Assembly (NCBI GenBank): GCA_051867875.1
Contig: JBJDZG010000001.1
Coordinates: 30,623 to 94,622, forward strand
Origin: RGIG4608 sp051867875
Lineage (GTDB): Bacteria > Bacillota > Clostridia > Oscillospirales > CAG-272
Direction: 5' to 3'
Length of the DNA: 64,000 bases
Below, one piece after another: positions 16,515 through 24,448 of the stretch (within the stretch, counting starts at the first letter, position 1; every line of letters begins with the position of its first letter). The translations under genes and the position numbers were made by a program. The notes below the pieces were generated by a model, which worked only from the letters and a program-made list of their open reading frames with translations, was not told the DNA's origin and searched no databases.

Positions 16515-17105
16515 ATGAATACTGAAGAAAAGTACGAACTTATGGAAACTGAAGAACAGAGCGTTATGGATAAGATAAAACAGTTTTTTGCACGTATAGG
16601 ACGCAGAAATCTCATAATTATCGGAGCCGTATTGCTCGTAGGTGTTGCCGTATGTCTTAACTGGGTGCTCTTTGCGAACAGCGGAGACGGCGGTTATGAT
16701 TATAACGACGGCGCAGACCAGGCAGGAACAAACAACGACGGCGGTACGAGTGAAGTACTTGCATACTTTGCATCAACTCAGGTCAGCCGTGACAGAGCCC
16801 GCGACGAAGCGCTTGCAGTTCTTCAAAACGTAGTCGATTCCGCTGACGCGGACAGCGCTGAAAAGAAGCAGGCACTTGAAGATATTGCAACGATAGCAAA
16901 CAACATCGAAGCAGAGGCAAATATCGAAGCTATGGTAATGGCTAAGGGCTTTGAGCAGTGCGTTGCCATCATCAACGACGGTATGTGCACCGTTGTCGTA
17001 ATGACCGACGGCTTGCTTGCAAATCAGATATCCCAGATTAATGAGATAGTTTACGAGCAGACAGGTATCAAGCCCGTAAATATCAAATACGTAGAGAAGA
17101 AGTAA
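16515..17105 (+). CDS. spoIIIAH: Stage III sporulation protein AH
   Basis: One membrane helix (NLIIIGAVLLVGVAVCLNWVLF) anchors an extracytoplasmic domain that interacts with forespore SpoIIQ across the intermembrane space. The C-terminal YscJ/ring-building fold is seen in IEAMVMAKGFEQCVAIIND and QINEIVYEQTGIKPVNIKYV. 196 residues. A GGGAGG ribosome site precedes the ATG. Last gene of the channel operon. Confidence 0.94.
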   Translation: MNTEEKYELMETEEQSVMDKIKQFFARIGRRNLIIIGAVLLVGVAVCLNWVLFANSGDGGYDYNDGADQAGTNNDGGTSEVLAYFASTQVSRDRARDEALAVLQNVVDSADADSAEKKQALEDIATIANNIEAEANIEAMVMAKGFEQCVAIINDGMCTVVVMTDGLLANQISQINEIVYEQTGIKPVNIKYVEKK

Positions 17106-17110
17106 ATGAA

Positions 17111-17134
17111 AAGCACCGACTTATGTCGGTGCTT
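17111..17134 (+). terminator. Hairpin after spoIIIAH
   Basis: AAGCACCGAC (17111-17120) pairs with GTCGGTGCTT (17125-17134) over TTAT. The downstream U-tract is weak (AATTTATA), so some read-through to ylmC is likely. Confidence 0.75.
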
Positions 17135-17153
17135 AATTTATAGGAGGTAGGAT

Positions 17154-17444
17154 ATGAATATAATCAGTACGGCGGAGTTGCGTAAAAAGGAAATAATAAA
17201 CCTCTGCGACGGCGCAAGACTCGGATACGCCTGTGATTTTGAATTTGACAAATGCTCGGCGCAGATAACGGGGTTAGTGCTCGAATGTGACGGCGGATTT
17301 TTAGGTCTCGGCTCATCTAATAAGGTGCTTATACCTTGGTGCAAAATTCAGTGCATAGGGGAGGACACGGTTCTCGTCAATTTCGACTCGCACGAGCTGA
17401 ATAATTTTTGCAATAAGAAAAAAAAGAAATTGTTTGATTTTTAG
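17154..17444 (+). CDS. YlmC/YmxH-family PRC-barrel sporulation protein
   Basis: A 96-residue protein with one PRC-barrel-like domain: ELRKKEIINLCDGARLGYACDF, then GLGSSNKVLIPWCKIQCIGEDTVLV, the characteristic YlmC/YmxH pattern. The biochemical role is unknown; family members are conserved in spore formers. AGGAGG lies just before the ATG, and the gene follows the spoIIIA terminator hairpin. The lysine-rich tail (KKKKKLFDF) is unremarkable. Confidence 0.85.
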   Translation: MNIISTAELRKKEIINLCDGARLGYACDFEFDKCSAQITGLVLECDGGFLGLGSSNKVLIPWCKIQCIGEDTVLVNFDSHELNNFCNKKKKKLFDF

Positions 17445-17485
17445 GTGCCAAATTATTAACAATTTGTAAATTTTTGAAATAGGTA

Positions 17486-17515
17486 TTGAAAATCTATATA
17501 AGAATATGTTATAAT
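17486..17515 (+). promoter_or_regulatory. Promoter for rpsB-tsf
   Basis: TTGAAA (17486-17491), 18 nt, TATAAT (17510-17515), with TGT extended -10. The start near 17522 leaves a leader of about 130 nt. Confidence 0.83.
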
Positions 17516-17557
17516 CTTTTGTAATTGTGCGGAAATACCGTGCAAAATCTAAAAATA

Positions 17558-17625
17558 CACACACAGAGGCACGAAACAATGCCGGTGTCGTGCGAAAGTG
17601 CGATTGCGATTGTTGGCTGTCTGTG
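17558..17625 (+). promoter_or_regulatory. Candidate structured leader of rpsB
   Basis: CACACACAG (17558-17566) can pair with CTGTCTGTG (17617-17625) with one mismatch, enclosing GCACGA (17569-17574) paired with TCGTGC (17588-17593). Ribosomal-protein leaders of this size often bind the encoded protein, but this fold is by eye only. Confidence 0.35.
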
Positions 17626-17654
17626 GTGGAAAAAACCGGAGGAGGACATTAAAA

Positions 17655-18389
17655 ATGTCAATTATTTCAATCAAACAGCTCCTTGAAGCTGGCGTCCATT
17701 TTGGACATCACACAAGAAGATGGAACCCCAAAATGAGCGAGTACATCTTCACAGAAAGAAACGGTATCTACATCATCGACCTTCAGAAAACAGTTAAGAA
17801 GTTTGAAGAAGCTTACATGTTCGTACGCGATACCGCTGCAGAGGGTGGCACAATCCTTTTCGTTGGTACAAAGAAGCAGGCAACAGACGCTATCAAAGAA
17901 GAAGCTACACGTTGCGGAATGTACTACGTAAACGTTCGTTGGCCCGGTGGTATGCTTACAAACCACAAGACAATTAAGAAGTCCATCGCTCGTCTTAACG
18001 CTCTTAACAAGATGCAGGAAGACGGCACATTCGAGCTTCTTCCCAAGAAGGAAGTTGCTATGAAGCAGAAGGAAATCTTCGACCTTGAGAAGAGCTACGG
18101 CGGTATCAAGGATATGGAAACGCTTCCTTCCGCAATTTTCATCGTTGACCCCAAGAAGGAAAGAAACGCAGTTCTCGAAGCAAAGAAGCTCGGTATTCCG
18201 GTTGTTGCTATCGTTGACACAAACTGCGACCCTGACGACGCAGACTACGTAATTCCCGGTAACGATGACGCTATCCGCGCTATCAAGCTCATCTCTTCCG
18301 TAATTGCCGACGCAGTTATCGAGGGTAAGCAGGGTGAACAGACTGTTGTTGAAACAGCTGAGCCCGTAGCAGAAGAAGTTGCAGAATAA
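17655..18389 (+). CDS. rpsB: 30S ribosomal protein S2
   Basis: Small-subunit protein S2. The start at 17655 is fixed by GGAGGAGG upstream and by the family N-terminus ISIKQLLEAGVHFGHHTRRWNPKM. The 244-residue protein contains NVRWPGGMLTNHKTI and GIPVVAIVDTNCDPD. A glutamate-rich tail ends the protein. It is followed 26 nt later by tsf, the usual bacterial pair. Confidence 0.98.
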   Translation: MSIISIKQLLEAGVHFGHHTRRWNPKMSEYIFTERNGIYIIDLQKTVKKFEEAYMFVRDTAAEGGTILFVGTKKQATDAIKEEATRCGMYYVNVRWPGGMLTNHKTIKKSIARLNALNKMQEDGTFELLPKKEVAMKQKEIFDLEKSYGGIKDMETLPSAIFIVDPKKERNAVLEAKKLGIPVVAIVDTNCDPDDADYVIPGNDDAIRAIKLISSVIADAVIEGKQGEQTVVETAEPVAEEVAE

Positions 18390-18415
18390 TTAAAAATACA
18401 AGTGAGGACAAAATA

Positions 18416-19342
18416 ATGGCTAATATTACAGCAAAAGACGTTGCGGCTTTGCGTGCAAAGACCGGACTTGGTATGATGGATTGCAAGAAGGCTCTTGTTG
18501 AGGCTGACGGCGACATTGATAAGGCGGTAAAGATTCTTCGCGAGAAGGGACTTGCTACTGCCGCTAAGAAGGAAAGCAGAATTGCTGCTGAGGGTATTGT
18601 TGATATCATGACAATCGGCAACGTAACTGCTATGGTTGAGGTTAACTCCGAAACCGACTTCGTTGCTAAGAACGATACGTTCAAGGAATTCGTTAAGGGA
18701 CTCCTCAGAACAATCATCGCTAACAAGCCCGCTGACCTTGAAGCATTGCTCAATACAAAGTTCGACGGAACAGACACTGTCGTTAAGGATTCTCTCGTTG
18801 AGAAAATCGCTATGATAGGTGAGAAGCTTGACATTCGCCGTTTCGTAATCGTTGAGGGCACAACAAGCACCTATATTCACGGTCTTGGCTCTATCGGCGT
18901 AATCGTATCCTTTGATGCTGATGAGGTTTGCATAAACAACGCAGGATTTGCTGAGTTTGCAAAGAACATCGCTCTTCAGGTCGGTGCATATCCCGTTGCT
19001 TACCTCAATAAGGAAGCAGTTCCCGCATCTGTAATCGAGGAAGAGAAGTCAATTCTCATGGCTCAGATTGCAAATGACCCAGTTAACTCCAAGAAGCCTC
19101 CTCAGATTATTGAGAAGATGGTACTTGGCCGTATCGGTAAGTTCTACGATAACAACTGCTTGCTTGAGCAGGCATACGTTAAGGAAGATTCCCTCAAGGT
19201 TTCTCAGTACGTTGCACAGACTGCTAAGGAATTCGGCGGAAACATCACAGTTACAGGCTACTGCCGTTTTGAAAAGGGCGAGGGTATTCAGAAGAGAGAA
19301 GAAAACTTCGCTGAAGAAATCGCTAAGCTTACAAACAAATAA
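18416..19342 (+). CDS. tsf: Elongation factor Ts
   Basis: Nucleotide-exchange factor for EF-Tu. The 308-residue protein begins with a UBA-like domain (AKDVAALRAKTGLGMMDCKKAL) and has the EF-Tu contact motif NSETDFVAKN in the dimerisation region. Length and order are normal. Cotranscribed with rpsB and closed by a strong terminator. Confidence 0.98.
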   Translation: MANITAKDVAALRAKTGLGMMDCKKALVEADGDIDKAVKILREKGLATAAKKESRIAAEGIVDIMTIGNVTAMVEVNSETDFVAKNDTFKEFVKGLLRTIIANKPADLEALLNTKFDGTDTVVKDSLVEKIAMIGEKLDIRRFVIVEGTTSTYIHGLGSIGVIVSFDADEVCINNAGFAEFAKNIALQVGAYPVAYLNKEAVPASVIEEEKSILMAQIANDPVNSKKPPQIIEKMVLGRIGKFYDNNCLLEQAYVKEDSLKVSQYVAQTAKEFGGNITVTGYCRFEKGEGIQKREENFAEEIAKLTNK

Positions 19343-19355
19343 TTTTGTAACAAAA

Positions 19356-19392
19356 ACCCCGTGGCGTTGCCACGGGGTACTTTTGTTTTTTC
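19356..19392 (+). terminator. Intrinsic terminator of rpsB-tsf
   Basis: ACCCCGTGGC (19356-19365) pairs with GCCACGGGGT (19369-19378), followed by ACTTTTGTTTTTTC. Confidence 0.93.
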
Positions 19393-19394
19393 AT

Positions 19395-19421
19395 AAAAAG
19401 CTCCTATGGAAGGAGCTTTTT
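19395..19421 (-). terminator. Bidirectional terminator facing the GH4 gene
   Basis: AAAAAGCTCCT (19395-19405) pairs with AGGAGCTTTTT (19411-19421); both strands end in a T run. Confidence 0.88.
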
Positions 19422-19423
19422 GT

Positions 19424-20827
19424 TTATGCAAAGAAAGCGTCAAGGTCAAAATAGGAATCGAGATACTCTCTTGTGTTGTAGCACATTTCTTTGAATAGGG
19501 CAAAGCAATCCTCGTCGGATAGGGAGGAGCAGAGCGCCTGATTTCTGAATGAAACGTATATTTTGCCGAGGTCGCGCTCTTTAATTCCCAAATAGCACTG
19601 CTCAATATTGTCGTTTGCCTGCTTTACGAGCCCCAGCGCTCCTTCGGGGAGGGCACGAGCTACTACGGGGCAAACGTTGTCGTTGGAAAATACGCAGTTT
19701 GTCTCGACTATCGAGCCCAAGGGAAGCTGTAACATCTGACCCCTGTTTATTGTGTTTACATTTGACACAACGGTCTTCATTCCGAGTAAAGCTTTGAGCA
19801 AATCAACCGCTTCTTCACTTGATTTTTTGAGGACAAATTCCTTTTTGCCCTCTGCCATCAAAATACTTTCTTCAATCTGCGCCGCCTGCTTTTTTTCTCT
19901 GAAATCAACGGTTGTAAGACCGAATTGCCATTCCTTTACAGTTTCGGGATCCTTCAAATACCAAGTGTTCGGCAGGAACTCGGCAAGATGTCTGTCGCCC
20001 GCCGCGCCAAGCGCGCCAAAGCGGTTGTATAAATCGAATTTTACTTTGTTACCGTATGCAAAAGTGTCGTCCTTAAATGCAAATCTGTTCTTTCCACCGT
20101 CGCGTTCAAAATAGCCATCCTCGTAAAATCTGTCCATAAATTCGGGAAGCAGGGAAAAGAGGTCAATATCGCCGTAATTCGCTTTGGTTATCCAAGTGAA
20201 ATGATTAACACCGCACGCATCGGTGTAAATCTGCTTTCTGTCAACTTCCATACCTTTGATTTCTTTGAGAACACAGCAGAGAAGCTCCTGTGCGTGAAAA
20301 ACCTCGTGGCAACAGCCGAAAGCCTTTATTCCGGGGAAAACGTCAAACAGTGTTTTCGTGCAGATGCTCATGGGATTTGTAAAGTTTATAACCCACGCAT
20401 CGGGGCAATTTTCTTTAATCTTCTTTGCAAATCCTTCGTAAATCGGAACAGTTCTCATTGCGCGGAGCACACCGCCGGGACCTGCCGTGTCGCCTACGGA
20501 TTGATAAATTCCGTATTTTTCAGGCGCGTGAACGTCGCTTCTCATCTCGCGGAATGTTCCGGGGAGAATGGACATTATTACAAAATCAGCACCCGTGAGA
20601 GCTTCGTCTATGCTTTCGTAAACCTTGTAATCAAATTTTGAAGTTGCAATGGGATTTTCGTTTATATATCCGCCGATTTTAGCGTTTCGCTCTGCCGATT
20701 CGATGTCGATATCGTAAAGAGCAATCTCGCCCGAAAGTCCCTCGCTCGTTGCAAGGTCGGACATAAAAACTCTCGCCCAGTTTTTCGAGCCGCCGCCGAT
20801 ATAGCAGATTTTTATATTTTTGTTCAT
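19424..20827 (-). CDS. Glycoside hydrolase family 4, probable alpha-galacturonidase (LplD-like)
   Basis: GH4 enzymes cleave glycosides by an NAD- and Mn-dependent redox mechanism. The protein has the N-terminal NAD loop YIGGGS (9-14), NFTNP (148-152), the metal-binding C173-H174-E175-V176 and GVNHFTW with H209. The four-residue CHEV motif is the published mark of alpha-galacturonidases in this family (Bacillus LplD type), as opposed to the motifs of alpha-glucosidases and alpha-galactosidases. The start at 20827 sits one base after the NUDIX stop and has AGGA upstream; ATG 20851 lacks a ribosome site. It points to use of pectin-derived galacturonides. No transporter or uronate pathway genes adjoin it. 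Confidence 0.82.
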   Translation of the reverse strand: MNKNIKICYIGGGSKNWARVFMSDLATSEGLSGEIALYDIDIESAERNAKIGGYINENPIATSKFDYKVYESIDEALTGADFVIMSILPGTFREMRSDVHAPEKYGIYQSVGDTAGPGGVLRAMRTVPIYEGFAKKIKENCPDAWVINFTNPMSICTKTLFDVFPGIKAFGCCHEVFHAQELLCCVLKEIKGMEVDRKQIYTDACGVNHFTWITKANYGDIDLFSLLPEFMDRFYEDGYFERDGGKNRFAFKDDTFAYGNKVKFDLYNRFGALGAAGDRHLAEFLPNTWYLKDPETVKEWQFGLTTVDFREKKQAAQIEESILMAEGKKEFVLKKSSEEAVDLLKALLGMKTVVSNVNTINRGQMLQLPLGSIVETNCVFSNDNVCPVVARALPEGALGLVKQANDNIEQCYLGIKERDLGKIYVSFRNQALCSSLSDEDCFALFKEMCYNTREYLDSYFDLDAFFA

Positions 20828-20828
20828 A

Positions 20829-21326
20829 TTACTTTTTTCCTCGGTCGTCATTTGTGATAATCTTAAATTCTGCTGGCAAATCCTTTACCAACTGTTTTGC
20901 AATGGAAGGTCTTACGTCGTACTCGTCGATTTTGTCGATGGGGAGCCAACGCATTTTCTCAATGCCACCGTCCGCAGTGTAACTGACGTTGTCAAATTCC
21001 TTTTTTTCGGTAGGCTTCATAAGATAGAGAAGCTCAATCGCGTGGCAGTCAAGCCCTTCGATTGCAGTGTCGCCGCGGAAAAAATTCTGAATTAAACAAA
21101 GCGGTCTTTCTATAATAAAGTTCTCGCCCGTTTCCTCGGCAACCTCTCGGGTAATGGCGTCCTCCGCCTTCTCACCCAAATGAACTCCGCCGCCGACGGT
21201 GTAATAATAACCGCATTTCTCGCCGTAGGAGAACAGTGCGTATCCGTCAGATACGATTATTGCCGCCACTCTGTACCTGAACCAATCCTTGCCGTCGGTA
21301 AAGCAACAGTCTTTTTCCTTACTCAT
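20829..21326 (-). CDS. NUDIX hydrolase
   Basis: A 165-residue NUDIX-fold protein with the box GGVHLGEKAEDAITREVAEE, which binds a divalent metal and cleaves nucleoside diphosphates linked to another group. The substrate cannot be told from the box. AGGAGG precedes the ATG, and a perfect promoter lies upstream. It directly precedes the GH4 gene with one base between, so the two are cotranscribed. Confidence 0.88.
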   Translation of the reverse strand: MSKEKDCCFTDGKDWFRYRVAAIIVSDGYALFSYGEKCGYYYTVGGGVHLGEKAEDAITREVAEETGENFIIERPLCLIQNFFRGDTAIEGLDCHAIELLYLMKPTEKKEFDNVSYTADGGIEKMRWLPIDKIDEYDVRPSIAKQLVKDLPAEFKIITNDDRGKK

Positions 21327-21376
21327 AATCCGCCTCCTGTAAAAAATTAAAAGCGTTATGCACGCTTTGCTTTGTA

Positions 21377-21405
21377 ATTATACAACAGAGGCGATTATTT
21401 GTCAA
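21377..21405 (-). promoter_or_regulatory. Consensus promoter for the NUDIX-GH4 operon
   Basis: Minus strand TTGACA (21405-21400), exactly 17 nt, TATAAT (21382-21377). Confidence 0.92.
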
Positions 21406-21422
21406 TATACAAATATAAAAAA

Positions 21423-21448
21423 CGACCTCGCAGTTGCCTGCGAGGTCG
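21423..21448 (-). terminator. Intrinsic terminator of ppdK
   Basis: CGACCTCGCAG (21423-21433) pairs with CTGCGAGGTCG (21438-21448); on the minus strand it is followed by TTTTTTATAT. Confidence 0.92.
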
Positions 21449-21473
21449 GAATTTTTATATTGTCCGTAAATAA

Positions 21474-24098
21474 TTATTTACGAAGAGCAGCCTGAGCAGC
21501 GGCAAGACGTGCAATCGGCACACGGAAGGGTGAGCAGGATACATAGTCAAGACCGATGCGGTGGCAGAATTCAACGGATGTGGGATCGCCGCCGTGTTCA
21601 CCGCAGATGCCGACGTGAAGGTGCTTGTTCTCGGGTCTGCCAAGTGTAACAGCCATGTTCATAAGCTTACCAACACCTGTTTGGTCGAGTTTTGCGAAGG
21701 GGTCATTCTCGAAAATTTTAGCGTCGTAGTATGCGCCGAGGAACTTACCTGCGTCATCGCGTGAGAAGCCGTATGTCATCTGCGTAAGGTCGTTTGTACC
21801 GAAGCAGAAGAAGTCAGCGTTCTTGGCGATTTCATCAGCAGTAAGGCAAGCTCTGGGAATTTCAATCATTGTACCAACTTCGTATTCAAGCTCAACACCT
21901 GCCTGTGCGATTTCAGCGTCAGCAGTGGAAACTACGAAGCTCTTAACATATTTAAGCTCCTTAACGTCGCCAACAAGGGGAATCATAATCTCGGGCTTAA
22001 CCTTCCAGTCGGGATGAGCCTTCTGAACGTTGATAGCAGCACGGATAACTGCCTTTGTCTGCATCTTTGCGATTTCGGGATACGTTACAGCAAGACGGCA
22101 GCCACGGTGACCCATCATGGGGTTGAACTCGTGGAGAGCGGAGATAATGTTCTTGATTTCCTCAACGCTCTTGCCCTGAGCTTCTGCAAGGAGAGCGATG
22201 TCTTCCTCAGTTGTGGGAACGAACTCGTGAAGCGGGGGGTCAAGGAATCTGATGCAAACGGGGTTGCCCTCGAGTGCCTCGTAGAGCTTTTCAAAGTCGG
22301 ACTGCTGGTAGGGAAGAATCTTTGCAAGTGCAATTTCTCTCTCTTCAGCGGTGTCGGAGCAAATCATCTCACGGAAAGCGGCAATTCTTTCGGGCTCGAA
22401 GAACATGTGCTCTGTACGGCAAAGACCGATACCTTCTGCACCAAGCTCACGAGCCTTCTTAGCGTCTGTGGGAGTATCTGCATTTGTTCTTACTTTAAGT
22501 GTACGGAACTCGTCAGCCCAACCCATGATTGTGCCGAAGTTGCCGGAAATCTCTGCGTCAACGGTGGGAATGATGCCGTCGTAGATAGCACCTGTGGAAC
22601 CGTCGATGGAGATGTAGTCACCCTCGTGATATGTCTTACCTGCGAGTGTGAACTTCTTGTTTTCTTCGTCCATCTTAATGTCGCCGCAACCGGAAACACA
22701 GCACTTACCCATACCGCGGGCAACAACTGCTGCGTGAGAAGTCATACCGCCGCGAACTGTAAGGATACCCTGAGCAGCCTTCATACCGGTGATGTCCTCA
22801 GGAGATGTTTCAAGACGAACGAGAACTACCTTCTTGCCGGCCTTGTGCCAAGCCTCAGCGTCCTCAGCGGAGAATACAATCTGTCCGCAAGCAGCACCGG
22901 GAGAAGCACCAAGACCTCTGCCCATGGGAGTTGCAGCCTTTACAGCCTTAGCATCGAACTGGGGGTGGAGAAGCGTGTCAAGGTTTCTCGGGTCAATCAT
23001 AAGAACTGCTTCTTCCTTTGTCTTGTGGCCTTCGGCAACAAGGTCAACGGCAATCTGAAGAGCGGCCTGAGCCGTTCTCTTACCGTTACGTGTCTGAAGC
23101 ATGTAGAGTTTTTCGTTTTCAATTGTGAATTCCATATCCTGCATGTCGTGATAGTGGTTCTCAAGGATTTCGCAAACCTTCTTGAACTGCTCGAATGCAG
23201 CGGGGAATTTTTGAGCCATTTCAGCTATGGGCATGGGAGTACGAACACCTGCAACAACGTCTTCGCCCTGTGCATTTGTAAGGAACTCACCCATGAGCTT
23301 CTTTTCACCTGTGGCAGGGTCACGTGTGAACGCAACGCCTGTACCGCAGTCATCACCCATGTTACCGAAAGCCATAGCCTGAACGTTTACGGCAGTACCC
23401 CAAGAGTAGGGAATGTCGTTGTCACGGCGGTAAACGTTTGCACGGGGGTTGTCCCAGGAACGGAATACTGCTTTAACAGCACCCATAAGCTGTTCCTTGG
23501 GGTCGGAGGGGAAGTCTGTACCAATCTTCTCCTTGTATTCAGCCTTGAACTGTTCAGCGAGCTCTTTAAGGTCTTCTGCTGTAAGTTCAACGTCAAGCTT
23601 AACGCCCTTTTCTTCTTTCATCTTATCGATGAGCTCTTCAAAGTACTTCTTACCAACTTCCATAACGACGTCGGAGTACATCTGAATAAATCTTCTGTAA
23701 CAGTCGTAAGCCCAACGGGGGTTGCCGGATTTCTTAGCCAAAACTTCTACAACCTCTTCGTTAAGACCGAGGTTAAGAATTGTGTCCATCATACCGGGCA
23801 TGGAAGCACGCGCACCGGAACGGACGGAAACGAGAAGGGGATTCTCGAGGTCGCCGAACTTCTTGCCTGTGATACCTTCCATCTTCACGATGTACTCGTT
23901 GATTTCAGCCTGAATTTCGGGGTTAATCTGACGGCCGTCCTCGTAGTACTGAGTGCAAGCCTCTGTGGAAATTGTGAAGCCCTGGGGAACGGGGAGACCG
24001 ATGTTGGTCATCTCAGCGAGGTTCGCACCCTTACCGCCGAGGAGCTCACGCATGTCTGCATTACCTTCTGTAAAAAGGTAGCAATACTTTTTTGCCAT
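21474..24098 (-). CDS. ppdK: Pyruvate, phosphate dikinase
   Basis: Interconverts pyruvate, ATP and phosphate with phosphoenolpyruvate, AMP and pyrophosphate; in anaerobes it often works in glycolysis alongside or instead of pyruvate kinase. The 874-residue protein matches family length: N-terminal ATP-grasp (GGKGANLAEM, SVRSGARASMPGMMDTILN), the phosphohistidine motif GGMTSHAAVVARG, and the C-terminal PEP-binding barrel with CFGTNDLTQMTYG and ICGEHGGDP. Start 24098 is fixed by GGAGG and the conserved N-terminus. The cytosolic pyrophosphatase gene ppa lies in the window but in a different operon. Confidence 0.97.
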   Translation of the reverse strand: MAKKYCYLFTEGNADMRELLGGKGANLAEMTNIGLPVPQGFTISTEACTQYYEDGRQINPEIQAEINEYIVKMEGITGKKFGDLENPLLVSVRSGARASMPGMMDTILNLGLNEEVVEVLAKKSGNPRWAYDCYRRFIQMYSDVVMEVGKKYFEELIDKMKEEKGVKLDVELTAEDLKELAEQFKAEYKEKIGTDFPSDPKEQLMGAVKAVFRSWDNPRANVYRRDNDIPYSWGTAVNVQAMAFGNMGDDCGTGVAFTRDPATGEKKLMGEFLTNAQGEDVVAGVRTPMPIAEMAQKFPAAFEQFKKVCEILENHYHDMQDMEFTIENEKLYMLQTRNGKRTAQAALQIAVDLVAEGHKTKEEAVLMIDPRNLDTLLHPQFDAKAVKAATPMGRGLGASPGAACGQIVFSAEDAEAWHKAGKKVVLVRLETSPEDITGMKAAQGILTVRGGMTSHAAVVARGMGKCCVSGCGDIKMDEENKKFTLAGKTYHEGDYISIDGSTGAIYDGIIPTVDAEISGNFGTIMGWADEFRTLKVRTNADTPTDAKKARELGAEGIGLCRTEHMFFEPERIAAFREMICSDTAEEREIALAKILPYQQSDFEKLYEALEGNPVCIRFLDPPLHEFVPTTEEDIALLAEAQGKSVEEIKNIISALHEFNPMMGHRGCRLAVTYPEIAKMQTKAVIRAAINVQKAHPDWKVKPEIMIPLVGDVKELKYVKSFVVSTADAEIAQAGVELEYEVGTMIEIPRACLTADEIAKNADFFCFGTNDLTQMTYGFSRDDAGKFLGAYYDAKIFENDPFAKLDQTGVGKLMNMAVTLGRPENKHLHVGICGEHGGDPTSVEFCHRIGLDYVSCSPFRVPIARLAAAQAALRK

Positions 24099-24226
24099 TT
24101 TTGATTCCTCCAAAAATTTAATATAAATAATATTTTTATAAGCGTCGGAAAGTGTCCCGCAAAAAAGCAAGACAATAAGGCATACTAATGTACGCCAAGC
24201 GGATAATTACGCTTATTCCACCGCAC

Positions 24227-24232
24227 ATTATA
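24227..24232 (-). promoter_or_regulatory. -10 element for ppdK
   Basis: Minus strand TATAAT with TGT directly upstream (extended -10); the -35 region (TGTTAT at 17 nt) is poor. Confidence 0.6.
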
Positions 24233-24291
24233 ACACAAAAATTAAAAAAATAACATACTTTTTTAACATTTTATTACCAAACATTTGTAAA

Positions 24292-24309
24292 CAATTTGTT
24301 AACAAATTG
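24292..24309. promoter_or_regulatory. 18-bp perfect palindrome, possible operator
   Basis: CAATTTGTTAACAAATTG is fully self-complementary and lies between the divergent promoters, overlapping a possible second -35 (TTGTTA 24296-24301, 18 nt before TATAAT 24320-24325). No N4 gap is present as in clostridial Rex sites. Confidence 0.4.
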
Positions 24310-24379
24310 ACAAATTGCATATAATTTGCCAAAAAATCAAAATATTTTAGAAATAATGCCGAAACGGGCAAAATAATCT

Positions 24380-24408
24380 TTGACAAATCTATCATTTTAT
24401 GATATAAT
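24380..24408 (+). promoter_or_regulatory. Consensus promoter for the DUF512-der-obgE operon
   Basis: TTGACA (24380-24385), 17 nt, TATAAT (24403-24408) with TGA extended -10. Confidence 0.92.
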
Positions 24409-24448
24409 ACTATGTCAACTATATTCAAATTCGGAAAAAGGAAAAAGC

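Larger units (their letters stand above)
24099..24448. other. 350-bp divergent control region between ppdK and the DUF512 gene
   Basis: It contains no credible gene. Toward ppdK lies a minus-strand -10 at 24227-24232 and a leader of about 120 nt with a small hairpin (GGCGTAC...TATGCC, around 24180-24197). The middle, 24233-24330, is very AT-rich with repeated CAATTT/AAATTG words, including an 18-bp perfect palindrome. Toward the DUF512 gene lies a consensus promoter at 24380-24408. Confidence 0.7.

Noticed and set aside
22014..24104. A 696-codon open frame on the plus strand opposite ppdK
   Set aside because: The minus strand encodes a complete, conserved pyruvate phosphate dikinase. The antisense translation is rich in Cys, Val, Leu and Ser with no recognisable domain, as expected from codon bias of the real gene.
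24292..24309. Rex operator at the palindrome
   Set aside because: Clostridial Rex sites have TTGTTAA and TTAACAA separated by about four bases; here the half-sites are fused.
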